From NCBI RefSeq assembly GCF_009711935.1, contig NZ_VIKX01000234.1, forward strand, positions 1 through 60,653: a stretch of 60,653 nt of DNA, given 5' to 3'. The notes below the pieces were generated by a model, which was not told the origin of the DNA, ran no database searches, and saw only the letters and a program-made list of their open reading frames with translations. The DNA comes from Dolichospermum sp. UHCC 0259 (GTDB lineage: Bacteria > Cyanobacteriota > Cyanobacteriia > Cyanobacteriales > Nostocaceae). The translations under genes and the position numbers were made by a program. How positions within the stretch are numbered: position 1 is the stretch's first letter; every line of letters starts with the position of its first letter. Shown here piece after piece: positions 28,833-37,637 of this stretch.

Positions 28833-30161
28833 TTATGTTTGATAAAGTCCGACTTCCTTGGTAATATCAGCCGCAACTTTCTGTCTTAAATCATAAGGTA
28901 ACAGAATTTCTACCCTTGGTCGCCAAGCTCTTAACCGCATAGTTACATTATGATCACCATGTCGGTATTGAAGACTGTAATAAGCATCTTTTGGAGAACG
29001 ATTGGCGATAACTTTTAATAATTCTGCCTTTTCTTCTGAATTAACTACAGAACTTTGAATCAAACTTTGCGCTTTTTGATAACTAATTGATTTGAAAGTT
29101 GGATGACGTGATGTATCTTTAATGTAGCGATCATGATAATCTCGTTCAAATCGTAGCAACATTAATCGAGATTCTAAATAGAAATCAAATCCCAGGGCTT
29201 TATCCATTTGTAATTCTATTTCTTCGGGATTTGGTAAATTTCTCTGGTAATATCGCTGCTGTAAATTTTGAGGAATGGCAGAATTTGTCCATGTAATTGG
29301 TGTAATATTTTCGATTCTATCTACACGGAAGTTATACCAATCTGTTTTTCGATCAGGACTTTCTCCAAATGCACATAAATAGACAGCACGTTGTACGTAA
29401 TAAATGCAAACAGGATAAACCAAACATTCTATAGTATTTCCTAGTCTAGCACTGTGATAAATTAACTGAATAGGTGGAACTGGGGTTTTTTCCCAGATTT
29501 TTCGGAGTTCATACTGCCAATTGTCAACTTCATCTACGGCAGTTACTACATAATCTAGTTTGAAAAAGAATCGCTGGATACCACCAATTTCTTGAGACAT
29601 ATTCTCGGCGATTTCGGCTAAATCTTCTTGATTTAAGAAGTTTAATTCATGATTGTTGGTTTTGGTGGTAATGGGACGAGATGGTAAATATTGGACTCGA
29701 TGATATTTATGTTCTCGAATTTCTAACCAACCTAATTCTTCTAAGATTTGTAAATCTGCTTGTAAGGAACGACGAGTTACACAAAATAATCGTTTTTGCA
29801 GGATTTCATCTAAGTTGGAAATATGAATATGAGATAATAGAGACTGCTGCCATGTTTTTTGATTTAATCCGGTTTTGGGATTAAATAACCAGTCAGCGGT
29901 AGTTTTTGCGCAGTTACATTTAGGGTCATGAAATTGAGGAATTGTTTCTCCTTTGGGGTGAGTGGAAATAAAGAAGGCGTTTTTCCAATCTGCTAGGGTA
30001 AAACCATCTGCTAAAAATACATGATTTTGACTTTCTCCATATAAGGAATGTAACCACACCCACAACCGAATGGCACGGAGGAGGTTTTGTTTGAGAGAAC
30101 CGCGTGCTAACCATTGCAACAGTTCTACTTGGGGAATATCAGAAAAAATTTGCTCAGACAC
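28833..30161 (-). CDS. WYL-domain transcriptional regulator, CRISPR-associated (TIGR03985-like)
   Basis: A 442-residue protein. The N-terminus (VELLQWLARGSLKQNLLRAI) and residues about 110-150 (TRRSLQADLQILEELGWLEI) look like winged-helix DNA-binding parts. Residues about 205-300 carry a WYL-like ligand domain, with CLVYPVCIYYVQRAVYLCAF and WYNFRVDRIENITPI. WYL proteins bind nucleotides or RNA ends and regulate phage-defence loci. This matches my memory of the cyanobacterial TIGR03985 CRISPR-associated family. It is divergent from the csx3-cas10 operon, and the array follows it on the same strand, so it probably controls one or both. Confidence 0.78.
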   Translation of the reverse strand: MSEQIFSDIPQVELLQWLARGSLKQNLLRAIRLWVWLHSLYGESQNHVFLADGFTLADWKNAFFISTHPKGETIPQFHDPKCNCAKTTADWLFNPKTGLNQKTWQQSLLSHIHISNLDEILQKRLFCVTRRSLQADLQILEELGWLEIREHKYHRVQYLPSRPITTKTNNHELNFLNQEDLAEIAENMSQEIGGIQRFFFKLDYVVTAVDEVDNWQYELRKIWEKTPVPPIQLIYHSARLGNTIECLVYPVCIYYVQRAVYLCAFGESPDRKTDWYNFRVDRIENITPITWTNSAIPQNLQQRYYQRNLPNPEEIELQMDKALGFDFYLESRLMLLRFERDYHDRYIKDTSRHPTFKSISYQKAQSLIQSSVVNSEEKAELLKVIANRSPKDAYYSLQYRHGDHNVTMRLRAWRPRVEILLPYDLRQKVAADITKEVGLYQT

Positions 30162-30190
30162 TTGTACTAAACACGGCTAGGAAATGGACT

Positions 30191-30243
30191 TTGACAAGAT
30201 TAGGAAAATCTTAGGTGTGTATGGGGTTTAGCACTGCTAAACC
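30191..30243. promoter_or_regulatory. Candidate operator and palindrome between WYL gene and cas operon
   Basis: TTGACA (30191-30196) on the plus strand is immediately followed by a perfect 6-5-6 inverted repeat AAGATT-AGGAA-AATCTT (30196-30212). A second palindrome, GGGGTTTAGCA/TGCTAAACCCC (about 30219-30242), is a common cyanobacterial dispersed repeat. The first could be an operator for the divergently encoded WYL regulator. I find no well-spaced -10 for the TTGACA, so the promoter is uncertain. Confidence 0.4.
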
Positions 30244-30378
30244 CCTACCTATAGAATCAAATGATTAGGTCATTTTGAGCATATCTAGGATTTGGGGATA
30301 ATTTCAGCATAGACTAATCTGGAATAGGCTGCTTCCAATGCCATGTATGATGTGATTGTTGGTGAATCAGTAAAAGTA

Positions 30379-30684
30379 ATGACTACTTACAACATTGAGT
30401 TAAAAGACGATATTTTGCGGGTGAGTTTTGGTACACCTGCTCAAAATGACCAGATTGTGAAGGATGCTGCTACACGGTTGGAGGAAATGACGCGGTTGGG
30501 GGAAATTACTGGAGGACAACTGCTGAGGATTAATGGTCCGATTTCTATTCCTGTGGCTTTTGTGTTGGCACATAAGTTAGCACATATTTATGGAGCAGTT
30601 GGTTTTTTTGATCCGAAACTAGGTAAATACGTGATTTGCATCACACACAACCCAGCATATAAACTGGGAGACTTGATTGATTAA
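30379..30684 (+). CDS. csx3: Csx3/Crn3 family ring nuclease (cyclic oligoadenylate-degrading)
   Basis: A 101-residue protein with the Csx3 fold pattern: an N-terminal strand (YNIELKDDILRVSFG), then GGQLLRINGPISIPVAFVLAH, then IYGAVGFFDPKLGKYVICI and the end THNPAYKLGDLID. Csx3 proteins bind and cleave cyclic tetra-adenylate as tetramers, turning off type III signalling. The His at residue 69 and the Asp at 78 keep the nine-residue spacing I recall for the catalytic pair of the Archaeoglobus enzyme. ATG 30379 gives the usual N-terminus; an in-frame ATG at 30343 would add 12 residues. It is the first gene of the type III operon. In many cyanobacteria this domain is fused to an ATPase; here it is free-standing. 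Confidence 0.85.
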   Translation: MTTYNIELKDDILRVSFGTPAQNDQIVKDAATRLEEMTRLGEITGGQLLRINGPISIPVAFVLAHKLAHIYGAVGFFDPKLGKYVICITHNPAYKLGDLID

Positions 30685-30707
30685 AGCCTAGAGATAGGAA
30701 AGCAACA

Positions 30708-31283
30708 ATGTCTGAAACGGTAAAAGTTGTCTTATGTGGTCCGCCACAGTCGGGTAAATCTTGTCTGCGAGAAGGTTTAAAAAAAGCTATTCGTTGTATT
30801 CCTGGCGCACCATATCCCTTTGCTGTTACTGTTAATCCTGATGGGGAGGGAAGTTGGTTTGCAGAAACGGCAAAACGAGATTTAATGGCGGCAACACAGT
30901 ACAAGAATGCCTATAAGACTGCGTTTACACCGGAGTTTGCTATGTCTAGATCAGAATGGGTAAAAAATTGTCGTGAACCTTTGGCGATTTTTGATGTGGG
31001 GGGAAAAATTAGTTCAGCAAATAGGTTGATTATGCAATATGCCACTCATGGGGTGATTTTAGCTGGAGATAAGTCAAAAATACCTGCTTGGCAAGAGTTT
31101 TGTACAGATTTACGGCTGGAGACTATTGCCATTATACATAGTGATTTGCATGAAGTGTGCGATCGCATTGATTCGGAATCACCTATTTTGACAGGGACTA
31201 TTCACCGTTTACAGCGTGGTGAGGATGTTTCTAGTCGTCCGATGATTCAAGCTTTAGCGCGGGTTTTGGTGGGGTTAGTTTGA
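30708..31283 (+). CDS. P-loop ATPase partner of Csx3 (detached AAA-like domain)
   Basis: A 191-residue P-loop protein. Walker A is LCGPPQSGKSCL (about residues 9-20); a Walker B-like strand is PLAIFDVGGKI (about 91-101). VILAGDKSKIPAWQEFC and LAIIHS-type strands complete a Rossmann-like core. The C-terminus (LARVLVGLV) is hydrophobic but short. It follows csx3 by 23 bases, and a domain of this type is commonly fused to the C-terminus of Csx3 in cyanobacteria, so it likely works with Csx3 in second-messenger control. Its substrate is unknown. Confidence 0.72.
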   Translation: MSETVKVVLCGPPQSGKSCLREGLKKAIRCIPGAPYPFAVTVNPDGEGSWFAETAKRDLMAATQYKNAYKTAFTPEFAMSRSEWVKNCREPLAIFDVGGKISSANRLIMQYATHGVILAGDKSKIPAWQEFCTDLRLETIAIIHSDLHEVCDRIDSESPILTGTIHRLQRGEDVSSRPMIQALARVLVGLV

Positions 31284-31300
31284 AGTTGTAGGGAGTTTTT

Positions 31301-33595
31301 ATGGTGACAAGTTCTCAAGTTGCATTACAGGTTTTTCAACAGGCGATCGCTATTCTAGCAAAATGGGCTAATTTTGATCATCCAATTCTGGATAATGAAT
31401 ATTCAGAAGTAAAAAAAGCTAAAGAAATATTAAATTGGACAGAAAATACCAAAATTGGAACATTGCGGTTATTGTTTGATAATGTGAATTTATCTGATGA
31501 ACCTAAAAACGAATCATCAAAAATTCACTACCACGAATTACGAGCAATTGATCATGATGATCAAGAATATCCTGATATTCCTTATCCATTGAATTGTGAA
31601 CCCAACAAAAAAGCACAAGAAGATTTCAAAGCTGAGATTAAAAAAGAACTTTCAAAATATCTCAAAGATAATTTAGAAAATCTTTCTTTATTGATGTTGA
31701 TATTAGAAAAATTTGGCTCATGTCTCAGCTTTGGTGAATCTAATGTAGCCTTGGTAGATATAGCAAGAACTACAGCGGCAGTTGCAACAGCTTTGATTAA
31801 CAATCCTGCTGAGAAAATTAGTTTAATTGCTGGTGATTTATCAGGGATTCAAAAATTCATTTATACCATATCTTCTGATGGAGCATTAAAATCATTAAGA
31901 GCGAGGAGTTTTTATTTAGAGTTAGTTACAGAAGAAGTAGTACAACAACTTTTAGAAGAATTACAACTGCCTCGTACTAATGTCATTTATGCAGGTGGTG
32001 GTAATTTATATATTTTGGCATCTGGAAAACCAGAAGTTAAAAGTATCATTGAAAAAGTTCGCCACCAATTTAATGAATGGTTTTTGGATGAATTTCAAGG
32101 TAAAGTGTTTCTGGCTTTAGATTGTTTATGTTTTCCTAAAGATGATCTTAAACCAGAAGCCAAAACGGAAGATAAAACCTCTAAATTTGCAGAACATTGG
32201 TCACAAGCGACCAAAAATTTAGCTAAACATAAATCTCAAAAATTTTGCACTCAAATTAGTGATTTTATCAAACCCCGTTATAGCCATCAACCTTGTCGTG
32301 TATGTTATCGTGACGATGTAGAATCAGATAAGTTAAAGCCTCTGAATGATAATGAAGCAGATTCAGTTTTAGCTTGTCAAACTTGCCGAAGTATGTTTGA
32401 TTTAGGAAGTGAGTTATTTAAAGTTAATGCTATTGTCAGATCAAAACAGAAGAAAATAGCAAAATCATTACATACCCTGAATTTTAAACTTCCATCAGGA
32501 AATATTTATTACCATTTATTTGAATACTGGAAACAAATAGATCCTACCCCTGATACAGTTTTATTAGTCAATGATTGGACATTAGAACATTACCAATTCA
32601 AACATTTTAATAATGTTTATCCCTTGCTATTAGGTAACTATGGAAAGCAAGGAGAATTAGGCTTTATGCGGGCTGGAGAAATGGCAGAAAAAGCCCAAGG
32701 AATTAAAAGAGTTGCATCACTAAGAATGGATGTAGATAGATTAGGACAAATATTTGCTAAAGGATTAGGTGAAAATCAAACACTACCTAGATTAGCCGGA
32801 CTTTCCAGGCAAATGAGCTATTTTTTTAAGGTTTATCTTAATAGTTTGGCAAAGAAAAGAATCGGAAATATTCCTGATAATTTCAAACGATTATTGCCAA
32901 AAAATGAGGAATATAATATACTATTCATATATGCAGGGGGTGATGATTTATTTATTAGTGGTGCATGGAATGAAGCAGTAAATTTTGCCTTTGATATTTA
33001 TCAATGTTTTCGAGCCTATACAGGATACAATCCAGATATTACTCTATCAGGTGGAATCAGCATTGATGGTGCTAAATTCCCTCTTTATCAAGCAGCAAAA
33101 TCTTCTGGTCATGCTGAAGATGCAGCCAAAGAAAATGGTAGAAATAGTTTAGGTTTATTTGGTGAAGTTTTCAAATGGAGTGAGTGGTTAGGAACTTTAG
33201 AAAACCTGAAAGAATCTAGCGAATTTGATAAAATAAATCAAAAATATTCTCAACGAGAAATTAAGCCAAAATTATTAGGTATTATCCCATTTGTGGAGAT
33301 ATTATCCCCGGAAAATATTGAAGCTAATTATTCTCGTAATTTTGTCCGTAATTTGTTGATAACTGCACAAATTCAAGAACAGGCTTTAGAAAAGTTTAAG
33401 GAAGATAAACAATCAGAGGAGGCTTTAGCAACTCGCTATTATTTACATTTACCAAAAGTAGCTTATATTTTGGCGAGATTACCCAATCATATTCTACAAA
33501 ATGAAGACTTTCGGACTTCTTTAAAAAGTCCCTATAATGCGCCCTATTTTCGCGCTATTGCTACCTGGATTGAATTATTAAATCGTGGATCATAA
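31301..33595 (+). CDS. cas10: Type III-A Cas10/Csm1, cyclase-competent, no visible HD nuclease
   Basis: A 764-residue large subunit. The Csm1-type signature AGDLSGIQKFIYTISS begins the first palm domain (about residue 178). Cys pairs CRVC (331/334) and CQTC (357/360) form the zinc site. The second palm carries RMDVDRLGQIFAKGLG (about 475) and the cyclase motif YAGGDDLF (GGDD at 546-549). A D4-like helical C-terminus follows. The N-terminal region lacks an HD dyad: where Csm1 often has a DH in the helix before 'RTTAA', this protein reads LVDIARTTAA. It should make cyclic oligoadenylate on target RNA binding but not cut ssDNA through HD. It starts 17 bases after the ATPase gene, with AGGGAG upstream. 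Confidence 0.93.
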   Translation: MVTSSQVALQVFQQAIAILAKWANFDHPILDNEYSEVKKAKEILNWTENTKIGTLRLLFDNVNLSDEPKNESSKIHYHELRAIDHDDQEYPDIPYPLNCEPNKKAQEDFKAEIKKELSKYLKDNLENLSLLMLILEKFGSCLSFGESNVALVDIARTTAAVATALINNPAEKISLIAGDLSGIQKFIYTISSDGALKSLRARSFYLELVTEEVVQQLLEELQLPRTNVIYAGGGNLYILASGKPEVKSIIEKVRHQFNEWFLDEFQGKVFLALDCLCFPKDDLKPEAKTEDKTSKFAEHWSQATKNLAKHKSQKFCTQISDFIKPRYSHQPCRVCYRDDVESDKLKPLNDNEADSVLACQTCRSMFDLGSELFKVNAIVRSKQKKIAKSLHTLNFKLPSGNIYYHLFEYWKQIDPTPDTVLLVNDWTLEHYQFKHFNNVYPLLLGNYGKQGELGFMRAGEMAEKAQGIKRVASLRMDVDRLGQIFAKGLGENQTLPRLAGLSRQMSYFFKVYLNSLAKKRIGNIPDNFKRLLPKNEEYNILFIYAGGDDLFISGAWNEAVNFAFDIYQCFRAYTGYNPDITLSGGISIDGAKFPLYQAAKSSGHAEDAAKENGRNSLGLFGEVFKWSEWLGTLENLKESSEFDKINQKYSQREIKPKLLGIIPFVEILSPENIEANYSRNFVRNLLITAQIQEQALEKFKEDKQSEEALATRYYLHLPKVAYILARLPNHILQNEDFRTSLKSPYNAPYFRAIATWIELLNRGS

Positions 33596-33597
33596 TT

Positions 33598-34152
33598 ATG
33601 AATAATCCGAATAAACCACAACCTCCTACTAGAAATCAGGGACAAATTGTTAACCAATCAAATCACACATCTCAATCTAATTCCCGTAATAATCGGGAAA
33701 ATACAACTAATATTGTGCAAGAGATTAAGGATTCTATTCAAGAAAGTAATTATCTGAAAGATTATCCTATTCGCACTTTAGTTAAACAAGCTGAACTCTT
33801 AGGATATCATCTGAAAGCAGAAAAATTGGAAACTAATCAAATCCGTAAATTTCTGGATGCTATCAACCAAATTAAATATATTTTGGCATTAGATGATGAT
33901 GAAAGAATCAAAAATGCTAAAACTGAAGAAGAAAAAGAAAAGTTAAAGTTTAGCAAAATTGAAACAGAAATTGTTTTATTAAAGCCAAAATTAGCCTATG
34001 CAGCAGCTAGACAGAAAGCAGTTAAGCCTTTAAATGAGGTGATGTCATTTGCTATTGATAGAGTAAAAACTACTCAAGATTTTTACCGTCTTGTTCAGTT
34101 TATAGAATCAATAATTGCATATCACAAAGAAGCAGATAGTAGTAGAAGATAA
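33598..34152 (+). CDS. csm2: Csm2 small subunit
   Basis: A 184-residue, mostly helical protein. The N-terminal 40 residues are low-complexity and rich in Asn/Gln (NPNKPQPPTRNQGQ). The Csm2 core begins near residue 50 (LKDYPIRTLVKQAELLGYHL) and contains the recognisable KLETNQIRKFLDAINQIKYIL. Csm2 lines the inner face of the Csm complex. It starts 2 bases after the cas10 stop, so translation is probably coupled. Longer than the roughly 120-150 residue family norm because of the disordered N-terminus. Confidence 0.88.
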   Translation: MNNPNKPQPPTRNQGQIVNQSNHTSQSNSRNNRENTTNIVQEIKDSIQESNYLKDYPIRTLVKQAELLGYHLKAEKLETNQIRKFLDAINQIKYILALDDDERIKNAKTEEEKEKLKFSKIETEIVLLKPKLAYAAARQKAVKPLNEVMSFAIDRVKTTQDFYRLVQFIESIIAYHKEADSSRR

Positions 34153-34165
34153 TTAGGAGATAATC

Positions 34166-35134
34166 ATGACAGTATCTTATGCACAAACTCCCTTGTTAGG
34201 AAAAATTACTCTCACTTGTCAATTAACCGCAAAAACAGGTTTACATATTGGTGGTGGTGGTGAAAATTTAGATATTGGTGGATTGGATAAACCAGTAATT
34301 AGAGATCCTTTAACTAAATATCCATATTTACCTGGATCATCAATTAAAGGTAAATTGAGAGCGACATTAGAAAGGTTATTAAATAAGCCATTAAATCGTC
34401 GTGGTAGTAGTGAAACTTTGCGTTATGAAAGTGATGATTTAGCTGATGGTTTTACCGAAATAGGAGGTCATTTTATCCGTTATGAAGGTGCGAGAACTTG
34501 CCAAATAAGTCGCTTATTTGGTTCTACTGGAGGATCTCAATTTTGGATAGAAGTAGAAACCGCTAAAAAAGAAGGTTTATTTGATAAGGAAAGTTCTACA
34601 AAAATCATTGATGGTATAAACTGCGTCAAAGTTAATAGGGGAAGAAATGCAACAAGTCGTTTAATTATTAGAGATAGTCATTTACATCCAGATTCCGCAA
34701 CGCAATTAAAACAAGTTGACACTGGTTTGTATATGACAGAATGGAAATTTGAAAATAATATTGATAGGGTGACAGCAGCAGCAAATCCTCGACAATTAGA
34801 ACGAGTTCCCGCAGGTTCAAAATTTAATTTTGAGTTAGTTTACACCGTAGAAAATGCAGAACAAGTGATTGAAGATTTGCAAAATATAGCGATCGCACTT
34901 GCTTTCCTAGAAGATGATGCACTAGGTGGAAATGGTTCAAGAGGATATGGAAAAGTCATATTTGAAAACTTCCTTTTTACCTATCGGAGTTTAGAACACT
35001 ATCGTCAAATCACCAATGCAACACCAGGGAGTTCCGCTATACAATCCTTAGATCCTATTGCTAATACCCAAGCACTTTTAGATAACTTCAGAAATTTGCG
35101 TGAGTACATCCAGCGATTATTACCAGGGAATTAA
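34166..35134 (+). CDS. csm3: Csm3 backbone RAMP, target-RNA endonuclease
   Basis: A 322-residue RAMP protein forming the Csm filament along the crRNA and cutting target RNA every 6 nucleotides. The signature TGLHIGGGGENLDIGGLDKP begins at residue 24; Asp41 matches the catalytic Asp known from other Csm3 proteins. LPGSSIKGKLRATLERLL is the typical RAMP loop, and the C-terminal DDALGGNGSRGYGKVIF is the Gly-rich loop. It is longer than many Csm3 proteins (about 215-260), with added sequence near residues 70-140. Ribosome site AGGAG precedes ATG 34166. Confidence 0.93.
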   Translation: MTVSYAQTPLLGKITLTCQLTAKTGLHIGGGGENLDIGGLDKPVIRDPLTKYPYLPGSSIKGKLRATLERLLNKPLNRRGSSETLRYESDDLADGFTEIGGHFIRYEGARTCQISRLFGSTGGSQFWIEVETAKKEGLFDKESSTKIIDGINCVKVNRGRNATSRLIIRDSHLHPDSATQLKQVDTGLYMTEWKFENNIDRVTAAANPRQLERVPAGSKFNFELVYTVENAEQVIEDLQNIAIALAFLEDDALGGNGSRGYGKVIFENFLFTYRSLEHYRQITNATPGSSAIQSLDPIANTQALLDNFRNLREYIQRLLPGN

Positions 35135-35136
35135 TC

Positions 35137-36165
35137 ATGAGTGTTTGGAAATTAGTTAAACTCAATTTTGGCAATAATCCAGCGCATTTTGGGGAGGTAG
35201 GAATAGGAATGGAAGAAACGAGCGATCGCATCCGTTCTGATACTCTATTCAGTGCTTGGGTCACTAACTATGCGCGATTGTTTGGGAAAGATGCAGTAGA
35301 AGAATTATTACAGCTATTTCCCACAGAAAAAACTCCTGAACTAATACCGCCATTTCGCATTAGTTCCACCTTTATTTATCGAGAAGTAGGAAAAGAAACC
35401 GTTTATTATCTTCCTCGTCCTCTCAAATTTCCCATCAACTATCCAGAAGATGATTTAGCCTTTTTCAAAACTTATAAAAAGCTGAATTATTTACCTTTAG
35501 AAATTTGGCAAAAATGGTATCAAGGAAAAGGATTTGATCAAAATGCTGATACTAAAGAATTGATAACCCATACCAAAATAGGTGAATCTACCGGAGATTT
35601 AAACACAGGAGGAACATTCGATTATAAAAAAGCCTGTAAAATTCATCAACTTCCAAAAATAGGAATTGATAGAGTTACCACAGCTACCAACCTTTATCAT
35701 ACAGGCTTTGTTCACTTTGCTAGTGGTAATAACTCCGCAGGGTTATATTTTCTTATCGAAATTTCTCCAGAAGGTGAAAAATTAGCCGATAAATTACAAG
35801 CAGCTTTACATCTTTTAGGAGAAGAAGGAATAGGAGGAGAACGTTCTAGTGGTGCGGGAAGATTTGAAATAAAATGGCTAGATTTATTAGATTTACCGGA
35901 AATTTGGGACGAAGTTATTAATTATAAACATGGTAAAGTTCACACTTTGATTAGCTTATTTTGGGATTCTTCTATATCACCGGACTTTCTTGAAAATTCC
36001 AGTTATGAAATCCAAGAAAGAGGAGGTTGGATAGTAGAAAGTCAAACACGACGAAAAATGGTAAGAATGTTTAGCGAAGGTTCTATTTTTACCTCCTCAC
36101 TTTCAGGAAAATTAGTCAATGTAACACCAGAACAATTTACAAAACATCAAATTTACCGTAAGTAG
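35137..36165 (+). CDS. csm4: Csm4, truncated at the C-terminus by a MITE
   Basis: A 342-residue RAMP protein that binds the crRNA 5' tag and pairs with Cas10. The N-terminus (VWKLVKLNFGNNPAHFGEVG), SDTLFSAWVTNYARLFG and LGEEGIGGERSSGAGRFEIKW are typical. The reading frame now ends KHQIYRK-stop because codons AAG TAG come from the left end of a MITE-like element at 36159-36288. Removing the 128 inserted bases lets the frame continue for 22 codons (SGISLTLPINTKKEEG and on) to a stop at 36354-36356, overlapping csm5 by 14 bases. The restored HQIYRSGISLTLPI resembles the usual Csm4 end (HxVYRxG). Function may be reduced or normal. Confidence 0.9.
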   Translation: MSVWKLVKLNFGNNPAHFGEVGIGMEETSDRIRSDTLFSAWVTNYARLFGKDAVEELLQLFPTEKTPELIPPFRISSTFIYREVGKETVYYLPRPLKFPINYPEDDLAFFKTYKKLNYLPLEIWQKWYQGKGFDQNADTKELITHTKIGESTGDLNTGGTFDYKKACKIHQLPKIGIDRVTTATNLYHTGFVHFASGNNSAGLYFLIEISPEGEKLADKLQAALHLLGEEGIGGERSSGAGRFEIKWLDLLDLPEIWDEVINYKHGKVHTLISLFWDSSISPDFLENSSYEIQERGGWIVESQTRRKMVRMFSEGSIFTSSLSGKLVNVTPEQFTKHQIYRK

Positions 36166-36288
36166 GTGAACAAAATAAAAATGAGGGGTATTGCGTTTTA
36201 TAAAATGGCTGAAACTCAATCAGAATATCGCATTGAGACAACTTTACATACCGTTACATACCTTTAAATTTTCCTGTTGACCTACTTA
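36159..36288. mobile_element. MITE-like element, AGTAGGT family, copy 1 (in csm4)
   Basis: A 130-base element including flanking TA dinucleotides: left end TAAGTAGGTGAACA, right end TGTTGACCTACTTA, which are inverted copies. No coding capacity. It shares both ends and the internal block ACATACCTTTAAATTTT with a copy at 53099-53227. The TA duplication suggests mobilisation by an IS630/Tc1-like transposase, by analogy only. It interrupts the csm4 3' end and separates csm4 from csm5. Confidence 0.82.
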
Positions 36289-36342
36289 GTGGTATTAGTT
36301 TAACTCTACCAATTAACACTAAAAAGGAAGAGGGAAAAGAAG

Positions 36343-37629
36343 ATGACAATTGTTGATGAATTAGCATTAAAAAAACCAGACTTTTATGAAACCAGAAAAA
36401 TACAGTTAACCAGTCCCATTTTACATATTGGTTCATCTGTATCTAGGTTGAATCCCTTTGAATATGTGCAAACAGCGAAAAAAGTCTATCTTCCTAATCA
36501 AGAAGCATTATCCAAAGCATTATTAAAAAAAGGAGGAAGTTTTCTCAATGACTATATTCAAGCAATTGAGAACAATCAAAATATCACTAAACTATTAGAA
36601 CAAGCATTTGGTAATGAATGGTGGAAAGCTAAAGACACCAATAAAAATCCCATTTTTCCTGAAAATTTGATTAGTCAAAAACTAGCGGAACGAGTTACAG
36701 ATTTACGTCCAATGATTCGTAATGGTATGGGATATTTATTCATCCCTGGTTCATCTATTAAAGGAGCAATAAAAACCGCGATACTTTATCATTTATTAAA
36801 ACATCCAGATAAATATAAAATTCCTCAAACTAGCAGGGTTAGTGAAATTGAAAAACAACTCAAACAAAGATTAGGAGAATTAAGTAGTAGACGTAATCAG
36901 ACATTTGCTGATGATAAACTTATGAATAGTTTATTTTCTGACTTTTCCTTAATTTATCAAGGTCAAACATTTTCTGGTACAAGTCAGAACACGGACATTT
37001 TACGCTGTTTAAAAGTTAGTGATTCAGAATCATTAATTAAAACAGAAGTTTCTGGAAAAACAGGTAAACCAATTCCGATAAACTTACCAGTAGTGGTAGA
37101 AGTGATAGTTTCTAGTAGATTTGATGATTATCGAGCAAAATACAAAGCTCCTCTTTATGTGGAAATGGTAAGGAATGTGAAAACAGAATTTACTATCACA
37201 TTAGACAAAGAAATGCTTTCTTGGTTTAAACATAAGCAAGGAATGAAATTACCATTTAACAACATTGATGAATTATTACAAATATGCCAAGAATTTGCTC
37301 AAGAACAATGGGATTATGAACATGATTATTGGAGTGCAATAGAAAATAATCCTAACGCATCTGGTAGAAACTTAGATTTTAGTAATATTGGTGATTTTTA
37401 CGAACCAGAAAAATGTCCTTATGGAATGCGATTAGGTTGGGGTAGTGGGATGACAGGAACAACAATAGGATTATGTTTTGATGATGAACTGAGAGAAAAT
37501 ATTCGTGATATTTGTGGTTTAAAAGCACCTGGTTTTGAAGCACCAAAATCTCGCAGAACTATTATGGGTTCTGATGGTGAGATTAAGTTTGTACCAGGGT
37601 GGGTTAGGTTTAAAATAAATAATAATTGA
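36343..37629 (+). CDS. csm5: Csm5 RAMP protein
   Basis: A 428-residue RAMP that caps the crRNA 3' end of the Csm complex. The start shows the Csm5 pattern RKIQLTSPILHIGSSVSRLNP, then NGMGYLFIPGSSIKGAIKTA, a RAMP loop, near residue 125. The C-terminal YGMRLGWGSGMTGTTIGLCF contains the Gly-rich motif. Length is typical. It begins 54 bases after the MITE and so should be transcribed through it; GAGGGAAAAGAAG upstream of the ATG can serve as ribosome site. Confidence 0.92.
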   Translation: MTIVDELALKKPDFYETRKIQLTSPILHIGSSVSRLNPFEYVQTAKKVYLPNQEALSKALLKKGGSFLNDYIQAIENNQNITKLLEQAFGNEWWKAKDTNKNPIFPENLISQKLAERVTDLRPMIRNGMGYLFIPGSSIKGAIKTAILYHLLKHPDKYKIPQTSRVSEIEKQLKQRLGELSSRRNQTFADDKLMNSLFSDFSLIYQGQTFSGTSQNTDILRCLKVSDSESLIKTEVSGKTGKPIPINLPVVVEVIVSSRFDDYRAKYKAPLYVEMVRNVKTEFTITLDKEMLSWFKHKQGMKLPFNNIDELLQICQEFAQEQWDYEHDYWSAIENNPNASGRNLDFSNIGDFYEPEKCPYGMRLGWGSGMTGTTIGLCFDDELRENIRDICGLKAPGFEAPKSRRTIMGSDGEIKFVPGWVRFKINNN

Positions 37630-37637
37630 TAATCAAA

